Shown in pieces: positions 12,498 to 23,545 of a stretch of DNA of 64,000 nucleotides (position 1 is the stretch's first letter; every line of letters starts with the position of its first letter). Source of the stretch: Harmothoe impar (Eukaryota; Annelida; Polychaeta; Phyllodocida; Polynoidae); contig OX381716.1 of NCBI GenBank assembly GCA_947462335.1, positions 4,398,438 through 4,462,437 on the forward strand, in the 5' to 3' direction. The notes below the pieces were generated by a model. The model was not told the origin of the DNA and made no database searches. It saw only the letters and a list, made by a program, of their open reading frames with translations. The position numbers and the translations under genes were made by a program.

Positions 12498-14894
12498 AGG
12501 CCCCTCCAAATAGAATGCATCAGCACTCTACCGTGATAGTAAGGTACACTGTAAAAAATGTAACAAAAATACATTATTAATTTTATACTGTAAACCAACA
12601 ATATATTCTACTGTCCATGTACACTAACACCGCAGTTTATACTGTAAATCTACAGTATATCATACTGTGCTGCTACACTAACTTCTGAGAGTGTACTATT
12701 ACTTAGTTATCATATTATTACCCTCGGGTATTGTTGTCATAAACTCATGTGTGAATTTTGACAGGGAAAATTGTTAGGGAAAATAAACCTTTTTTTTTTG
12801 TATTCCTAGGCTGCACGAAATAGCACGGTGACAAGGGGAAGTAACTCAGAGATATAGAAAGTAGGGCTGTGTAAAACTGTGTACACACCCTACCCATGTC
12901 TGCCTATCATCCCATGTATAAAAAAGGGACAGGACGAGTGAAGGGGAGTAGTGGGGGGGGGGGGGAGAGGAGGGGCCTGGAATTCTAGCAGTACCCTACC
13001 CCATACCACTAAGTCTGCCCAGGACCACGGGCAGAATACTTCTGGCTATTTGTCACATTAAGACAAATTTATTATCAACCTTGGAGGAGAGGGCCCCGTA
13101 GTTTTTATACACATTTCTGAGATACCACCTACCCTAGTTTAGTGCACCCACGGTTAGAGAAACTCAGTCTAGTTGTGTAGCCTCGCACCCTGCACAACAA
13201 GTACACATGGGACACCATCAAAATCCTCCCACAGATATATATACTGTCAGGTGTGGGTTTTAGGATTTTCTCAAAGTCGAGGTGCATGTTCCATACAGAG
13301 TGGGGGTTATATGAGGGAAATTACGGTATCATGTTCTTTTCCCTTGGCTAAGATAGTAGTTATTTCAAGTTAGCCTATGTTAAAATGGTATAAACCTAAG
13401 CCTAAGCCTGGATGACCCGTTAGTATAATGCCCTATCTGAAAACCTATTAATCAGTTTCACTGTGACTATAGCATATCGTGGCTCCCCATCTTTTTTCCT
13501 GCTACTTGCCCCATGCTAAGTCCACTCCTCTATAGTGGATAGATTCCAGATGCTCTCTGGGGGCAAGGTCCACCTCCCAGCTGCTCTTACTGAGGCTGTA
13601 GTTTGTAGCCTATACACTGTCACACAGACCTAGATGGGGGCGGGGGGGGGATAGGGGGAGGATGTGGGATGTTGTAGGTAAAATACGTACAATAGTAGGT
13701 TATTATGCATATTCTTTTATTTTGTCTTTCATTTTGCATATCGAGGCCCCCAATTTTATATCACTAGGGTGTGGTAATTTTTAACAACAGGGGCAGTGGG
13801 GTTAGTGGATTATCTTTTTAGGGGATATACATTTTACCTTTTTGTTCAAGTGAAAAGGTTACAGTGGTGGAACTAGGATTTTGAAAAGAGAGGGGTACTA
13901 TTTGGTAAATCTTTCCTGACTTTTAGGCCACATCTTACATTAAAAAACATAAATTTCCCCCGAAATGGGGCCCCTCTAAATCTGCCCTGAGGTACAATAG
14001 TAGATGTTGAACCATGTCTCCAACATAACCCAGCCTACTCTAGTTAGTTTGGTTAGATCTACATTTTGTCTGGTCAGATTCGATACAAGTCAGGTCTCTA
14101 TTTCCTTTACCTCCATAAGGCTTCAATACAGGAATCAATACAAGCTCACCATGATGACGATTTTAAAATAAACAATATTTCTAAAAAAGTCTTGCATTTT
14201 GACTATTTTCTCCTTATTTTCTTTATCTTTATACAAAAACACAAATGAACATGGATGGTACAGCCCATGGTTTGGAGCCCCACCCAGACCAGCCTCACCA
14301 GTAGGGCAGATATCATGAGGGACTGAACAGCTACTTTCATTTCCATGTTTCTCTGAATGCTGACTAAGTAGGTATGAATCATGTTGACATCATTTTTCTG
14401 TACATGGTGGGTGCGGAGACTGGTACACGTACTGCGCAGTTACTGTGATGGGAGTCACTGGGAAATACCAGGATGCAAGGGTGTCATCATTTGTTGTCAT
14501 GGGGGGGGGGGGGAATCTTAAGGTAGATGGGGAAATCACTACCTTCCATGCATTTAACATTTGTATTTTCTTCCCATTTACTTGTCTGGCATAAGGAGTT
14601 GAATTTTGTAACCCCTTCCCCTTCAAATATGGGTATTGAACAACAGAATTTCACAGCGAGACATGGACATTTTGAGCCACAGTGACATAGGACATGGGCT
14701 TTTTAACAAAACCAGGGTGCCATGCACTTTTCCCTCTCCCAAGTGAATAACCCCCGGCCTGTTGTTAAAAATGACCACTCCCTGAGTGCAGACACCAGCA
14801 CTCCGCGTGGAGGAATCATGTACTACAGGAGGGCTTAAAGCAGACAGAACCCACGGAGAGAGACAGTTTACGGAGATCAACGCCAGCGGTAAGG
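12498..14894. other. Intergenic region upstream of the fibrinogen-related gene
   Basis: No supported gene. The region contains a small 'tactgtaaat/tacagtat' inverted-repeat-rich patch (12,545-12,680), G-tracts at 12,952-12,964 and 14,502-14,513, one 'cgacatg' repeat fragment at about 14,655-14,705, and a fragment of the 'atgaccactccct' MITE end near 14,770. The last 100 bp before 14,895 is probably the 5' leader of the next gene. Confidence 0.45.
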
Positions 14895-15329
14895 ATGGCC
14901 CTAGCTGTAAGCCTGCTCATAGCTGTAGTCCTGAGTGCTGGGCCAGTCATGGTCCACACAGAGGAGAGTCTGAGTCTGAGTCAACAGAACGAAAAACGCC
15001 TGGACAGGTTAGAGAATCGTAATGGAGTGATAAATGCTGAGAGAAGCAAGAAACTGGCCTTACTGGACACAAACTTGACTGAACTGCACACCCAGTTCAA
15101 TTGTCTGAACACCAATCTGAGTACACAGCTAAATGGCCTGGACACCAGTCTGAGTGCACAGTTAAATGGCCTGGACACCAATCTGAGTACACAGCTAAAT
15201 GGCCTGGACACCAATCTGAGTACACAGCTAAATGGCCTGGACACCAATCTGAGTACACAGCTAAATGGCCTGGACACCAATCTGAGTGCACAGTTAATAG
15301 AACAAATAGCAGCAATCAGGTCCATGTAG
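14895..15329 (+). CDS. Secreted coiled-coil protein, first exon of a fibrinogen-related gene or remnant
   Basis: The open frame starts with a hydrophobic signal peptide (MALAVSLLIAVVLSAG, about residues 1-20). A polar helical region follows ('LSLSQQNEKRLDRLENR'), then six 11-residue repeats of the form LDTNLSTQLNG (DNA 15,105-15,302, 33-bp units). Eleven-residue (hendecad) periodicity is compatible with a coiled-coil oligomerisation stalk. Fibrinogen-related proteins commonly place a signal peptide and coiled coil before a C-terminal fibrinogen domain, and such an exon lies at 15,595. The frame stops at 15,327 with no strong splice donor before it; a weak candidate is 'cag|gtccat' near 15,317. 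It may therefore be a 144-aa stand-alone product, or the first exon of a damaged gene. I recognise the architecture rather than a specific gene. Confidence 0.6.
   Translation: MALAVSLLIAVVLSAGPVMVHTEESLSLSQQNEKRLDRLENRNGVINAERSKKLALLDTNLTELHTQFNCLNTNLSTQLNGLDTSLSAQLNGLDTNLSTQLNGLDTNLSTQLNGLDTNLSTQLNGLDTNLSAQLIEQIAAIRSM
15105..15302 (+). repeat. 33-bp in-frame tandem repeat encoding 11-residue coiled-coil units
   Basis: Six tandem 33-bp units (starts at 15,105, 15,138, 15,171, 15,204, 15,237 and 15,270) differ by only one to three bases. This suggests recent expansion within the coding sequence. A seventh, partial copy of the exon end ('aatggcctgg' to 'caggtccatgtaa') sits in the intron at about 15,480-15,527. 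Confidence 0.85.
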
Positions 15330-15594
15330 CCACATAAAATTACGCTGGTGTTTCTTTTAATTCTGCGAAATAATGTTTAATAAAGTTGGTATAACAGGAA
15401 GTATGGTTATATTGAACATTCTGGATTATCTTTTAGAAAATAATATTTTTGAGTCCTAATCATTGGACCATGCTATTTTAAATGGCCTGGATAATAGAAC
15501 AAATAGCAGCAGTCAGGTCCATGTAACCTTTCCTACAGCAGCCGTAAGGAGGCGTCTTGTACCTGAACTGAGGGAACTGTTTGTTTGTTTTCAG

Positions 15595-15839
15595 GAGATG
15601 CGATGCGCTACAACAACGGTCTGAGGTTCAGCACCAAGGACAAGGACCATGATGGGTATGCTACACACTGTGCTGCCACCCTGAGCATGGGAGGCTGGTG
15701 GTACAGGGACTGCCACAACGCCAACCTGAACGGGTTGTATGGAAGCACGGAGAGGAATAAAGGCATGAACTGGTACCAGTGGAAGGGTCTGTCTGTATCC
15801 ATGAAGGCAACTGGCATGTTGCTGCGCACCACGTCCTGA
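15595..15839 (+). CDS. Last exon of a fibrinogen-related (FReD) domain protein, partial
   Basis: The exon follows a good acceptor ('tgtttgttttcag' ending at 15,594) and runs in phase 1 to a TGA at 15,837. It encodes the C-terminal third of a fibrinogen C-terminal domain: 'NNGLRFSTKDKDHDGYATHC' (calcium-site DxD region), the paired cysteine in 'WWYRDCHNANLNGLYG', and 'GMNWYQWKGLSVSMKATGM'. These are the standard signatures of ficolin/tenascin/FREP-type domains, which bind glycans or act in innate recognition. The N-terminal two thirds of the domain (about 140 residues) is not present between this exon and the signal-peptide exon, only 265 bp upstream. The locus is therefore truncated, deleted, misassembled within repeats, or fed by exons I cannot see. 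Domain identity is strong; gene integrity is doubtful. Confidence 0.8.
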
Positions 15840-16842
15840 ACTACCCCCTGCACCCCCATGTCTCTGTACACCAATACCACACTACCCCCTGCACCCCCCA
15901 TACCACCATACCACACTACCCCCTGGACCCCCCATGTCTCTGTACACCAATACCACACTACCCCCTGCACCCCCCATGTCTCTGTACACCAATACCACAC
16001 TACCCCCTGCACCCCCCATACCACCATACCACACTACCCCCTGCACCCCCCATGTCTCTGTACACCAATACCACACTACCCCCTGCACCCCCCATGTCTC
16101 TGTACACCAATACCACACTACCCCCTGCACCCCCCATACCACCATACCACACTACCCCCTGCACCCCCATGTCTCTGTACACCAATACCACACTACCCCC
16201 TGCACCCCCCATGTCTCTGTACACCAATACCACACTACCCCCTGCACCCCCCTGTCTCTGTACACCAATACCACACTACCCCCTGCACCCCCATGTCTCT
16301 GTACACCAATACCACACTGCCCCTGCACCCCCCATGTCTCTGTACACCAATACCACACTACCCCCTGCACCCCCCCCATGTCTCTGTACACCAATACCAC
16401 ACTACCCCCTGCACCCCCATGTCTCTGTACACCAATACCACACTACCCCCTGCACCCCCATGTCTCTGTACACCAATACCACACTACCCCCTGCACCCCC
16501 CATGTCTCTGTACACCAATACCACACTACCCCCTGCACCCCCATGTCTCTGTACACCAATACCACACTACCCCCTGCACCCCCCATGTCTCTGTACACCA
16601 ATACCACACTACCCCCTGCACCCCCATGTCTCTGTACACCAATACCACACTACCCCCTGCACCCCCATGTCTCTGTACACCAATACCACACTACCCCCTG
16701 CACCCCCCTGTCTCTGTACACCAATACAACACTACCCCCTGCACCCCCCTGTCTCTGTACATCAATACCACACTACCCCCTGCACCCCCATGTCTCTGTA
16801 CATCAATACCACACTACCCCCTGCACCCCTGCATCTGAACAT
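15840..16842. repeat. 41-42-bp minisatellite abutting the FReD stop codon
   Basis: About 24 tandem copies of a unit containing 'catgtctctgtacaccaata' and 'ccacactaccccctgcac'. Shorter variants contain 'cataccaccataccac'. The array starts directly after the TGA at 15,837-15,839, so it would form the 3' UTR of the FReD exon. The long open frames in all three plus frames are by-products of the repeat. Confidence 0.9.
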
Positions 16843-18014
16843 TTTATGGTGAGATTAAGTGCCTTATAGAACATTTTGTATATAATTTTGCTCTAGTTTT
16901 GTTATAATTGATGCAACCAAAGGATGTTTTCATTAATAGAAAATGTATATCATAAGATTGTATTGCATAGAACTCTTTTTTTTAAAATGGTTTTCATTAA
17001 GGTGAATATCAGCATAGTATACTAAATAATATACAACTGTAATCCTAGCTACGGCCATGCACCGCTGTGCCACTCGGGCCTTCTTTAATGCCTGTCTGAC
17101 TTAATCAATATTAGCTTATGGTATGTTATGGCGTCCATACAAAATTTACCTAATCACATACATATGTTTGCGATGCATGTACAAGTAAGTTGGTGTGAGG
17201 ATGGGATATACATGTATACATCCCATATAATACAAGTGAAAGTTGCATTACTCACGAATAGGCTAATCGCTAAATGCTGCTCTAGAAAGGTCAAAAACAT
17301 GTTGAGTGATTAGTAAACTTGTTACAGATAGTCTACAATGAACACTGTTAACTGAATCTTTGTGCCGTGTGTATTTTGTTCTTAATAAAACTTGTATATT
17401 GTATGAAAGGTATCAAATATATACACCACAATAATCAAACTATTCTGTGTTTTGTTGTTTTTCCTTAATTTTTTCTAAATGAAGCCCTACCCAGTACAGT
17501 TTGCTGTGAGAACAAGACACCATGTGGGCCACCACCCTATTTCTGCGAATTCATGTCCAAGATCGTTTGTAATTATTAAACTGAAATTGAGGCAGGCTTG
17601 GAGATGAAAGTTCATTATTAGAGTATCAATTATTGTCTATATACTTCAGAGAGTTTTTTTTTGTTAGTGTTATCTGAAAAAAACACCATTAATCTAGTGT
17701 TGAACCTCTTGACCTTCATATAAGGCACTCAAAAAGATATGACGAGGGCGTTTAAAAAAGAAAATTCAACATATTTCCACAAAAATATGAAAAAAATTAA
17801 AAAGAATCCCCCCCCCAAATCCTGATTTTCATGATGCGTACTATGATGAGAAACAACTACAACAAAAATTAATTTAAAAAGTGCCTTCGTCATATTGCTT
17901 GGTGATGAGAAACAACTTTTTTTTTGAGTGGCCTAATCACGTTGTGGCTAATTAGTAATGACTATGACAAACTACTGCTTACATATATCCCTGAGTTGGG
18001 CGGCACACATTGCC
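16843..18014. other. 3' flank of the FReD locus and unassigned sequence
   Basis: No gene is visible. An AATAAA at about 17,383 is a possible polyadenylation signal. The stretch at about 17,830-17,945 contains 'ggtgatgagaaacaac' and matches one end of the 'ttctcatcacc' MITE family seen at 28,269-28,541 and 34,960-35,245. Confidence 0.4.
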
Positions 18015-18016
18015 TA

Positions 18017-18239
18017 CCGTAAAACCTTGCGTATAAGCCGCGGCTAGTACGCGAGTCAGATCGGCGATGCGGCTTATAGGATCGGCCCAGGCTCAGGGTG
18101 CGGCTTATACGCGAGTTTTTGCTACTATGTTACAGTACTGAAAGTTACCAAACTCAGATTGCTATTGCGGCTTATAGGATCGGTCCAAACTCTAGGTGCG
18201 GCTTATACACGAGTTAGGCTTATACGCGAGGTTTTACGG
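18017..18239. mobile_element. MITE with TA target duplication (Tc1/mariner-like)
   Basis: The ends are CCGTAAAACCTTGCGTATAA and, at the right, TTATACGCGAGGTTTTACGG. They form a near-perfect terminal inverted repeat flanked by TA on both sides (18,015-18,016 and 18,240-18,241). 'gcggcttata' motifs recur internally. A diverged member is at 61,497-61,707, and a remnant right end is at about 19,985-20,054. Confidence 0.75.
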
Positions 18240-18348
18240 TAGTACTACATGTATAAGAGGGAAGAGATTCTTGGTAGTGTCTGTTATTCCCACCAGTGGG
18301 CAGCACCACCAGGGACATGATATCCCCCCCATGGGAGGTGCGTCTATG

Positions 18349-18556
18349 GCTGTGTCTCACGACCTTGGGACAATGTTTTTGTCTCTGACCGGGTGCCGTC
18401 TCTGACCAGGTGCCGTCTCTGACCGGGTGCCATCTCTGACCGGCTTGGCTTGATAAGGTCAAAATACTAGCAGCAGGAGGCTAATTATAATTATAACTAT
18501 GATTATATAACAACCGCCATAACGTTTTTCCAAATCCTTATATATATGAGTATAAT
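18349..18556 (+). repeat. One end of the 'GGCTGTGTCTCA' MITE family, with its internal arm
   Basis: The copy begins GGCTGTGTCTCACGACC, continues into iterated 'tctctgaccgggtgccg' units, then an AT-rich arm ending in 'atatatatgagtataatt'. A near-identical copy in reverse orientation lies at 29,213-29,415. The complete two-ended relative is at 32,451-32,802. Confidence 0.7.
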
Positions 18557-18961
18557 TCCCTGCCACCCTGCCCTACCACCCTGCCACCCTGCCATCCTAC
18601 CCTGCCACCCTGCCACCCTGCCACCCTGCCACCCTGCCCTGCCACCCTGCCATCCTACCCTGCCACCCTGCCACCCTGCCACCCTGCCACCCTGCCACCC
18701 TACCACCCTGCCACCCTGCCACCCTGCCACCCTGCCACCCTGCCACCCTGCCACCCTGCCACCCTGCCACCCTGCCACCCTGCCACCATGCCACCCTGCC
18801 ACCCTGCCCCCCTGCCACCCTGCCACCCTGCCACCCTGCCACCCTGCCACCCTGCCACCCTACCACCCTGCCACCCTGCCACCCTGTCACCCTGCCACCC
18901 TGCCACCCTGCCGCCCTGCCACCCTGCCACCCTGCCACCCTGCCACCCTGCCACCCTGCCA
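18557..18961. repeat. (CCACCCTG)n simple tandem array
   Basis: About 400 bp of an 8-bp unit, CCACCCTG, with occasional 'atcctacc', 'accatg' and 'gccctg' variants. Open frames through it encode only PCHPATLP-type or GWQGGRVA-type repeats and are not genes. Confidence 0.95.
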
Positions 18962-19207
18962 AACTTTCACAGCATTAGAGCAGTCAGTTTCTTTGTGTTT
19001 TAACTGTTTTAGCTTTTAAAAAAAGGACGTCGCAGTAGAAATCACCAGAGCAGAGCAGTGGCTCATGAGCTACTTGAGTCAAATAATTGGGATAATTATA
19101 CCTGACATGTTCATGATGCATGTAGTCATTTCTTTTCTTGATTTGAACACAAATCATACATATCCTGCGGAATGCAGCAATCTTTTTAATGTTTTGATCT
19201 TGTACAG
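18962..19207. other. Short unique spacer
   Basis: About 245 bp of unique sequence between two simple arrays. No feature is recognised. Confidence 0.5.
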
Positions 19208-19925
19208 GAGGGAGGAAGGGGGGAGGGAGGGGGAGGGAGGGGGGAGGGGGGAGGGAGAGGGGAGGCAGGGAGGAGGGAGGGAGGAAGAGGTGCAGGGAGG
19301 GAGGGAGGGAGGAGGGAGGGGGAGGGAAGGAGGGAGGGAGAGGTGCAGGGAGGAAGGGGGGAGGGAGGAGGGAGGGGGGGAGGGAAGGAGGGAGGGAGAG
19401 GTGCAGGGAGGAAGGGGGGAGGGAGGGGGAGGGAGGAGGGAGGGGGGAGGGAGAGGAGAGGCAGGAAGGAGGGAGGGAGAAAGAGGTGCAGGGAGGGAGG
19501 GAGGGAGGAGGGAGGGGGGGAGGGAAGGAGGGAGGGAGAGGTGCAGGGAGGAAGGGGGGAGGGAGGGGGAGGGAAGGAGGGAGGGGGGAGGGAGAGGGGA
19601 GGCAGGGAGGAGGGAGGGAGGAAGAGGTGCAGGGAGGGAGGGAGGGAGGGAGGAGGGAGGGAGGGAGGGAGGGAGGGAGGAGGGAGGGAGGAGGGAGGGA
19701 GGGAGGGAGGAGGGAGGGAGGGAGGGAGGGAGGAGGGAGGGAGGGAGGGAGGGAGGGAGGAGGGAGGGAGGGAGGGAGGGAGGAGGGAGGGAGGAGGGAG
19801 GGAGGGAGGGAGGAGGGAGGGAGGGAGGGAGGAGGGAGGGAGGGAGAGGTGCAGGGAGGGAGGGAGGGAGGGAGAGAGGGAGGGAGAGAGAAAGGGAATC
19901 TAGGGGAGGGGGAGGAAGGGAGGGT
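19208..19925. repeat. Polypurine (GGGA/GGA)n tract of about 700 bp
   Basis: The plus strand is almost pure G and A, with only sporadic 'gtgcag' interruptions at roughly 80-150-bp spacing. This recurrence suggests higher-order duplication. Frames through it encode only Gly/Arg/Glu or Pro/Ser/Leu repeats. Long mirror-symmetric polypurine tracts can adopt triplex (H-DNA) or G-quadruplex structures. Confidence 0.95.
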
Positions 19926-20249
19926 GTAGCCAATATGCGAGTTTTTTATGTAAATTACAACACTCAAGTCCATAATCAGACTCCTGTGAGGCTTATAGGA
20001 TATTCCCAATTCCAGCCAATTTGCAAGTTAGGTTTATGCGCGATGTTTTACAGTATTGACACCAGAAAAAGGTGAATCACTGCAAACTAAAATGCTGAGT
20101 TAGAACTGCCAAAAATGCTGATTCTATAAATAGTAGAACAGTGTTTCTCCATAAAGTTAATGGTGACCGTCACTGTTCAGTGAAAGTTATTTCCTGAAAG
20201 TTGACAGTGAATCACAGTTATTTTGACGAGATTTTTCATACAGTGCAGT

Positions 20250-20408
20250 GAGGGGGGTGTGGGGTGGGGGGGGGGGTGACAGTCAGGGGGAGGTGTGTGT
20301 GTGTGTGTGTGTGTGTGTTTCTTTAGGGGGGAGGGGTGTGTGTGTGGCAGGCAGCGGACGGCTGTGTGTGTGTGTGAGTGAGGGGAGGGGTGTGTGTGTG
20401 GCAGATAG

Positions 20409-20447
<39 letters not shown>

Positions 20448-20550
20448 TATACAGGTGGTGGTTACAGGTAGCCTCGGTCAGACAGGTGAGAGCCCCAGGA
20501 GGATACGCACCCACCACACACACCCACCACACACACACACACACACAGAC
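20250..20550. repeat. (TG)n and (CA)n microsatellites with G-tracts
   Basis: Blocks of (TG)n at about 20,293-20,318, 20,335-20,345, 20,361-20,376 and 20,411-20,445, and a (CA)n block near 20,511-20,548, separated by G-rich sequence. Confidence 0.9.
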
Positions 20551-20575
20551 CTCAGGTAGGTGCCACCTTCTACAC

Positions 20576-20915
20576 TTAAAGTGACATGGTCCGATGATTA
20601 GGGATCAAAAATCAATTTTGTTACATGTCCTACCTATTTTATTTAACAATATCCCCCACAATTCAGCTTAGAATTCAGTCAAACTTCTGTATAATGCCAA
20701 ATTTAGGACTTTTGGAGTGCACGCTATAATTCCCCCATTGAAAATACACTGTAAAATACAGTATCTGGGCCACGTTTAACCCTATAAATGGGATATTATT
20801 GACCATAAATGACATTGTTTTGTTCCCTATCCTCCTAATATGACACTGTGCTAGGATTTGGAACACATTTAAGTAGGATTTAAAATTTGGAAAAAATCGG
20901 ACCATGTCACTTTAA
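20576..20915. mobile_element. MITE with TTAA ends, copy A
   Basis: The 20-bp ends TTAAAGTGACATGGTCCGAT and their reverse complement ('atcggaccatgtcactttaa') bound about 340 bp of non-coding sequence. TTAA at both termini is consistent with a TTAA target duplication, as in piggyBac-type elements, but the TIR itself is not one I recognise. A second full copy is at 61,988-62,370, and a decayed one at about 22,740-23,035. Confidence 0.75.
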
Positions 20916-21279
20916 CCTCACACAGAGTTTATCTTAATGTGTTCCCTCAGCTCATCTAGGTATTACCCATAAACCCTGTTGTCCCGTTCAGTCTGTACGG
21001 GCCCTGTGAACCTGCTGACCAGCCGACCACTGTGTTGATTTTTAAAACTGTATCATATCGTGAAAAATTGTATAGAACGCTGACTCAGGGTCCACCAATC
21101 TTAAAGGTTCTTTTTGCCATGAAGGACATTCGGTCCTGGAGATTTTGTATATTGATGGTATGGCTTAATTTCTGCAGCTACATGAGGGCCTTTCCATATA
21201 AAATGATATACATGAAGTAAGAATTTACCTTGCATAAATAGAAGTTCTCTGTTTGGGATTAGCAAAATATCATAATAGT

Positions 21280-21480
21280 GTAGGGGTCGGATTCCCCCTA
21301 CCCTGGTGGAGAGCCCAAAGGGGTGAAACACCTGGGTAATCCTCCCCCTCTGTACCATACCGATCGAGTAATGTAGGGAGTGGAGAACAGTCAGACACGG
21401 GTTGGTAGTGTAAAGGTTGGCACGCTTGTCACTGGTGCGAGAGGTCTGTGGTTCGATTCCCGGCCGATCCAATGACTAAG
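21280..21480 (+). mobile_element. tRNA-derived SINE (head region)
   Basis: The segment at about 21,403-21,470 has RNA polymerase III internal promoter elements. An A-box-like 'tggtagtgtaaaggttggc' is followed about 35 bp on by a B box, 'GGTTCGATTCC'. The flanks do not form an acceptor stem, so this is a tRNA-related SINE and not a tRNA gene. The 5' and 3' limits are uncertain. Confidence 0.65.
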
Positions 21481-22739
21481 TTTTCCGCGACCTCTACAAT
21501 ATGTACCATTCTAAAAAAATAGTTTGCAAATACTTACTCTATAGAAACCTAAATAATATTGCGGTGCACAAGTGCTAAAAACTGGCATACAGCCAGTCAG
21601 TTGGACCGGTGATAAGCTAGTGAAATGATTTTCTCATTCAAGGACACACTTCACCCTATTCCAGGTAAACACATTTATGGCCACTTTTTAGCAGAGATGT
21701 GGTGAATATATGCATATTTTATGTCATTTTGAGTGTATTTTATACATCATTCAAATAAGTTCCATTTTGTGAGTTTTTGAAACCTGTGGAATGTGAATGG
21801 AAGAAAAACGTTCTTTTTTCGCTTATTTTACTCTCAACTGCATTGTGGGACAGAAAAAGAAGGCAATGCTTACATCTAATGAATGAGAAGTAAGCCTAAT
21901 GTGATTTGCTAGGACCGTTTTTTTTTTCTTTTGTTGATATTCCATATATTAAGGGTCTACAGAGCCGTTCAAAGTTGTATAGTTCCTTAAAATTTGTCAA
22001 AAAATCGTGTTTTTCCCCTATTTTCGCCCATGTTTACTCAAAATTCACACTTTTTTGGCAACTATGCAAATAATGTGTGTAGAACTGTTGTACACATAAA
22101 GGTGCTGTATCTTTGATGTAGCCGGTGTCTTTACCTAGTGACCAGATACTCCACTCCTACCGTCGTACTACAAAGCCGCAAGCAAAGTGCAGCATTGTGT
22201 ACAGGATAGGGTGGTTACTATTATACTGGTGAGTGGGTTCTCCTGGATGTTTGTTCTGAACCCTGTTCCAAAGTCCTGGGAGTCGACGGCACGTGGCAGC
22301 ATCTGTCGTAGCTCCGAGGTACGGACAGGGGGCGCTATAGGTGGTCTGAACTATGCATGTGTGCAGGGTTTGGCCACCTATATATATAGCTGGCGTCCAG
22401 GAGAACTCACCACCTAGCTTAGGAGCATGTGTCATGGTTCCGAAGTAACAGACTCAGACATAGATTAAAGTTGTTTCCATCTGAAGAAACAAACTCTTTA
22501 GCAACCTGTCACACAGTATCTGAACTGACTTCTTTTTTTTATTACGCCATGGGCCTTATATGGTATCATAAGTAAGGGTCTGTTAGAATTGTATACAGGA
22601 TAGACTTATAACTTATCGAACTTAGCAATAGCAATAATTACTTTAAATCACAATGACTGACATATCTGTGGCATGGTTTCCGATTTTCAGGGCTAAAAAG
22701 AATCTGTTTTGTAAAAAAATGAACCAGAATGTTTAATAC
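21481..22739. other. Unassigned intergenic sequence
   Basis: No coding exon is recognised. A loose inverted repeat ('ggtgagtgggttctcctgga' near 22,219 against 'tccaggagaactcaccacc' near 22,397) encloses about 160 bp and may be a decayed MITE. Confidence 0.4.
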
Positions 22740-23035
22740 GGCTAAACTTTATGTCCTACCTACTTTATTTAACATCTTTCACCAGAATTCAATAAGTTAT
22801 CAGTTTTATGCTCACTTCAAGACTTTTTGAGTGCACGCTATAAGTCCACTTATTAAAAATACACTGAAAAAGACTACATTTGGGTTCATTGGACCATTTA
22901 ATGGCGTTCTTATTTCTCATCAAGGATGTTTTATCGTGCCCCATCCTCCGGATATGTACAGAAATAACATTTGTAACACATTTAAGAAGGATTTTAAATT
23001 TGGAAAAATCGGACCATGCCATTTAAATCAGCTAA
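22740..23035. mobile_element. Decayed member of the TTAA-end MITE family
   Basis: Internal landmarks match the 20,576-20,915 element in order: 'atgtcctacctactttattt', 'gagtgcacgctataag', 'aatacactg' and 'aaaaatcggaccatg'. The terminal TTAA is degraded. Confidence 0.6.
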
Positions 23036-23269
23036 ACGGTTTTGACTATACCGACAATACACAATGCTAACAGTACAGTCTTTCTGAAGAGTCTGAACAG
23101 AGTTGCTATGTCTGATTTTTATTTTCAAATTCTAGATCCTATTTTAAGGCTGTGTCTCACAACCTTGTGCCAATGTTTTTGTCTGTGATTGCGTGCCGTC
23201 TCTGAATCCAAATGATTGGATACACTGACTTTAAACCAGTTTGTCTGCAATTCAAGGTTATTTGTGTTA

Positions 23270-23545
23270 GGGAGTGGTCATTTTTTTTAACAACAGGGGG
23301 GTCAGTCGATTTTTTCTTGCAAGTGGGTGAGACATTTTTGGTTCCCCCCGCCCTGCATGGGAGGGGTCGAAATATTTTCAGTCCTCCCCAAGGCAGGTTG
23401 AAATTGATAGCGGCCAACCACTTTTAGCTATAGTAACGCACTGGCTTTTTTGATAAAAAGGGGTGCAATTGTTTCAGTCTCCCCTTAGGAGGGGTCCACA
23501 GTTTTCGGTCTTCACTCCCCATGTTGTCAGAAAATGACCACTCCC
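23270..23545. mobile_element. MITE with TTA target duplication (PIF/Harbinger-like)
   Basis: The ends GGGAGTGGTCATTTT and its inverse (to 23,545) are flanked by TTA (23,267-23,269 and 23,546-23,548). The interior is G/C-tract-rich non-coding sequence. It is related at its ends to the element at 25,535-25,828. Confidence 0.7.

Noticed and set aside
15779..16869. Three overlapping plus-strand frames of 311-357 codons rich in Pro/His/Thr/Tyr
   Set aside because: They are the three readings of the 41-42-bp minisatellite. All frames are open at once, which is a repeat effect and not coding evidence.
18984..20075. Open frames of up to 341 codons on both strands (Pro/Ser/Leu or Gly/Arg/Glu)
   Set aside because: They are generated by the polypurine tract; composition is determined by the simple repeat.
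21403..21475. A tRNA gene
   Set aside because: A and B boxes are present, but the ends cannot pair into an acceptor stem; better explained as a SINE head.
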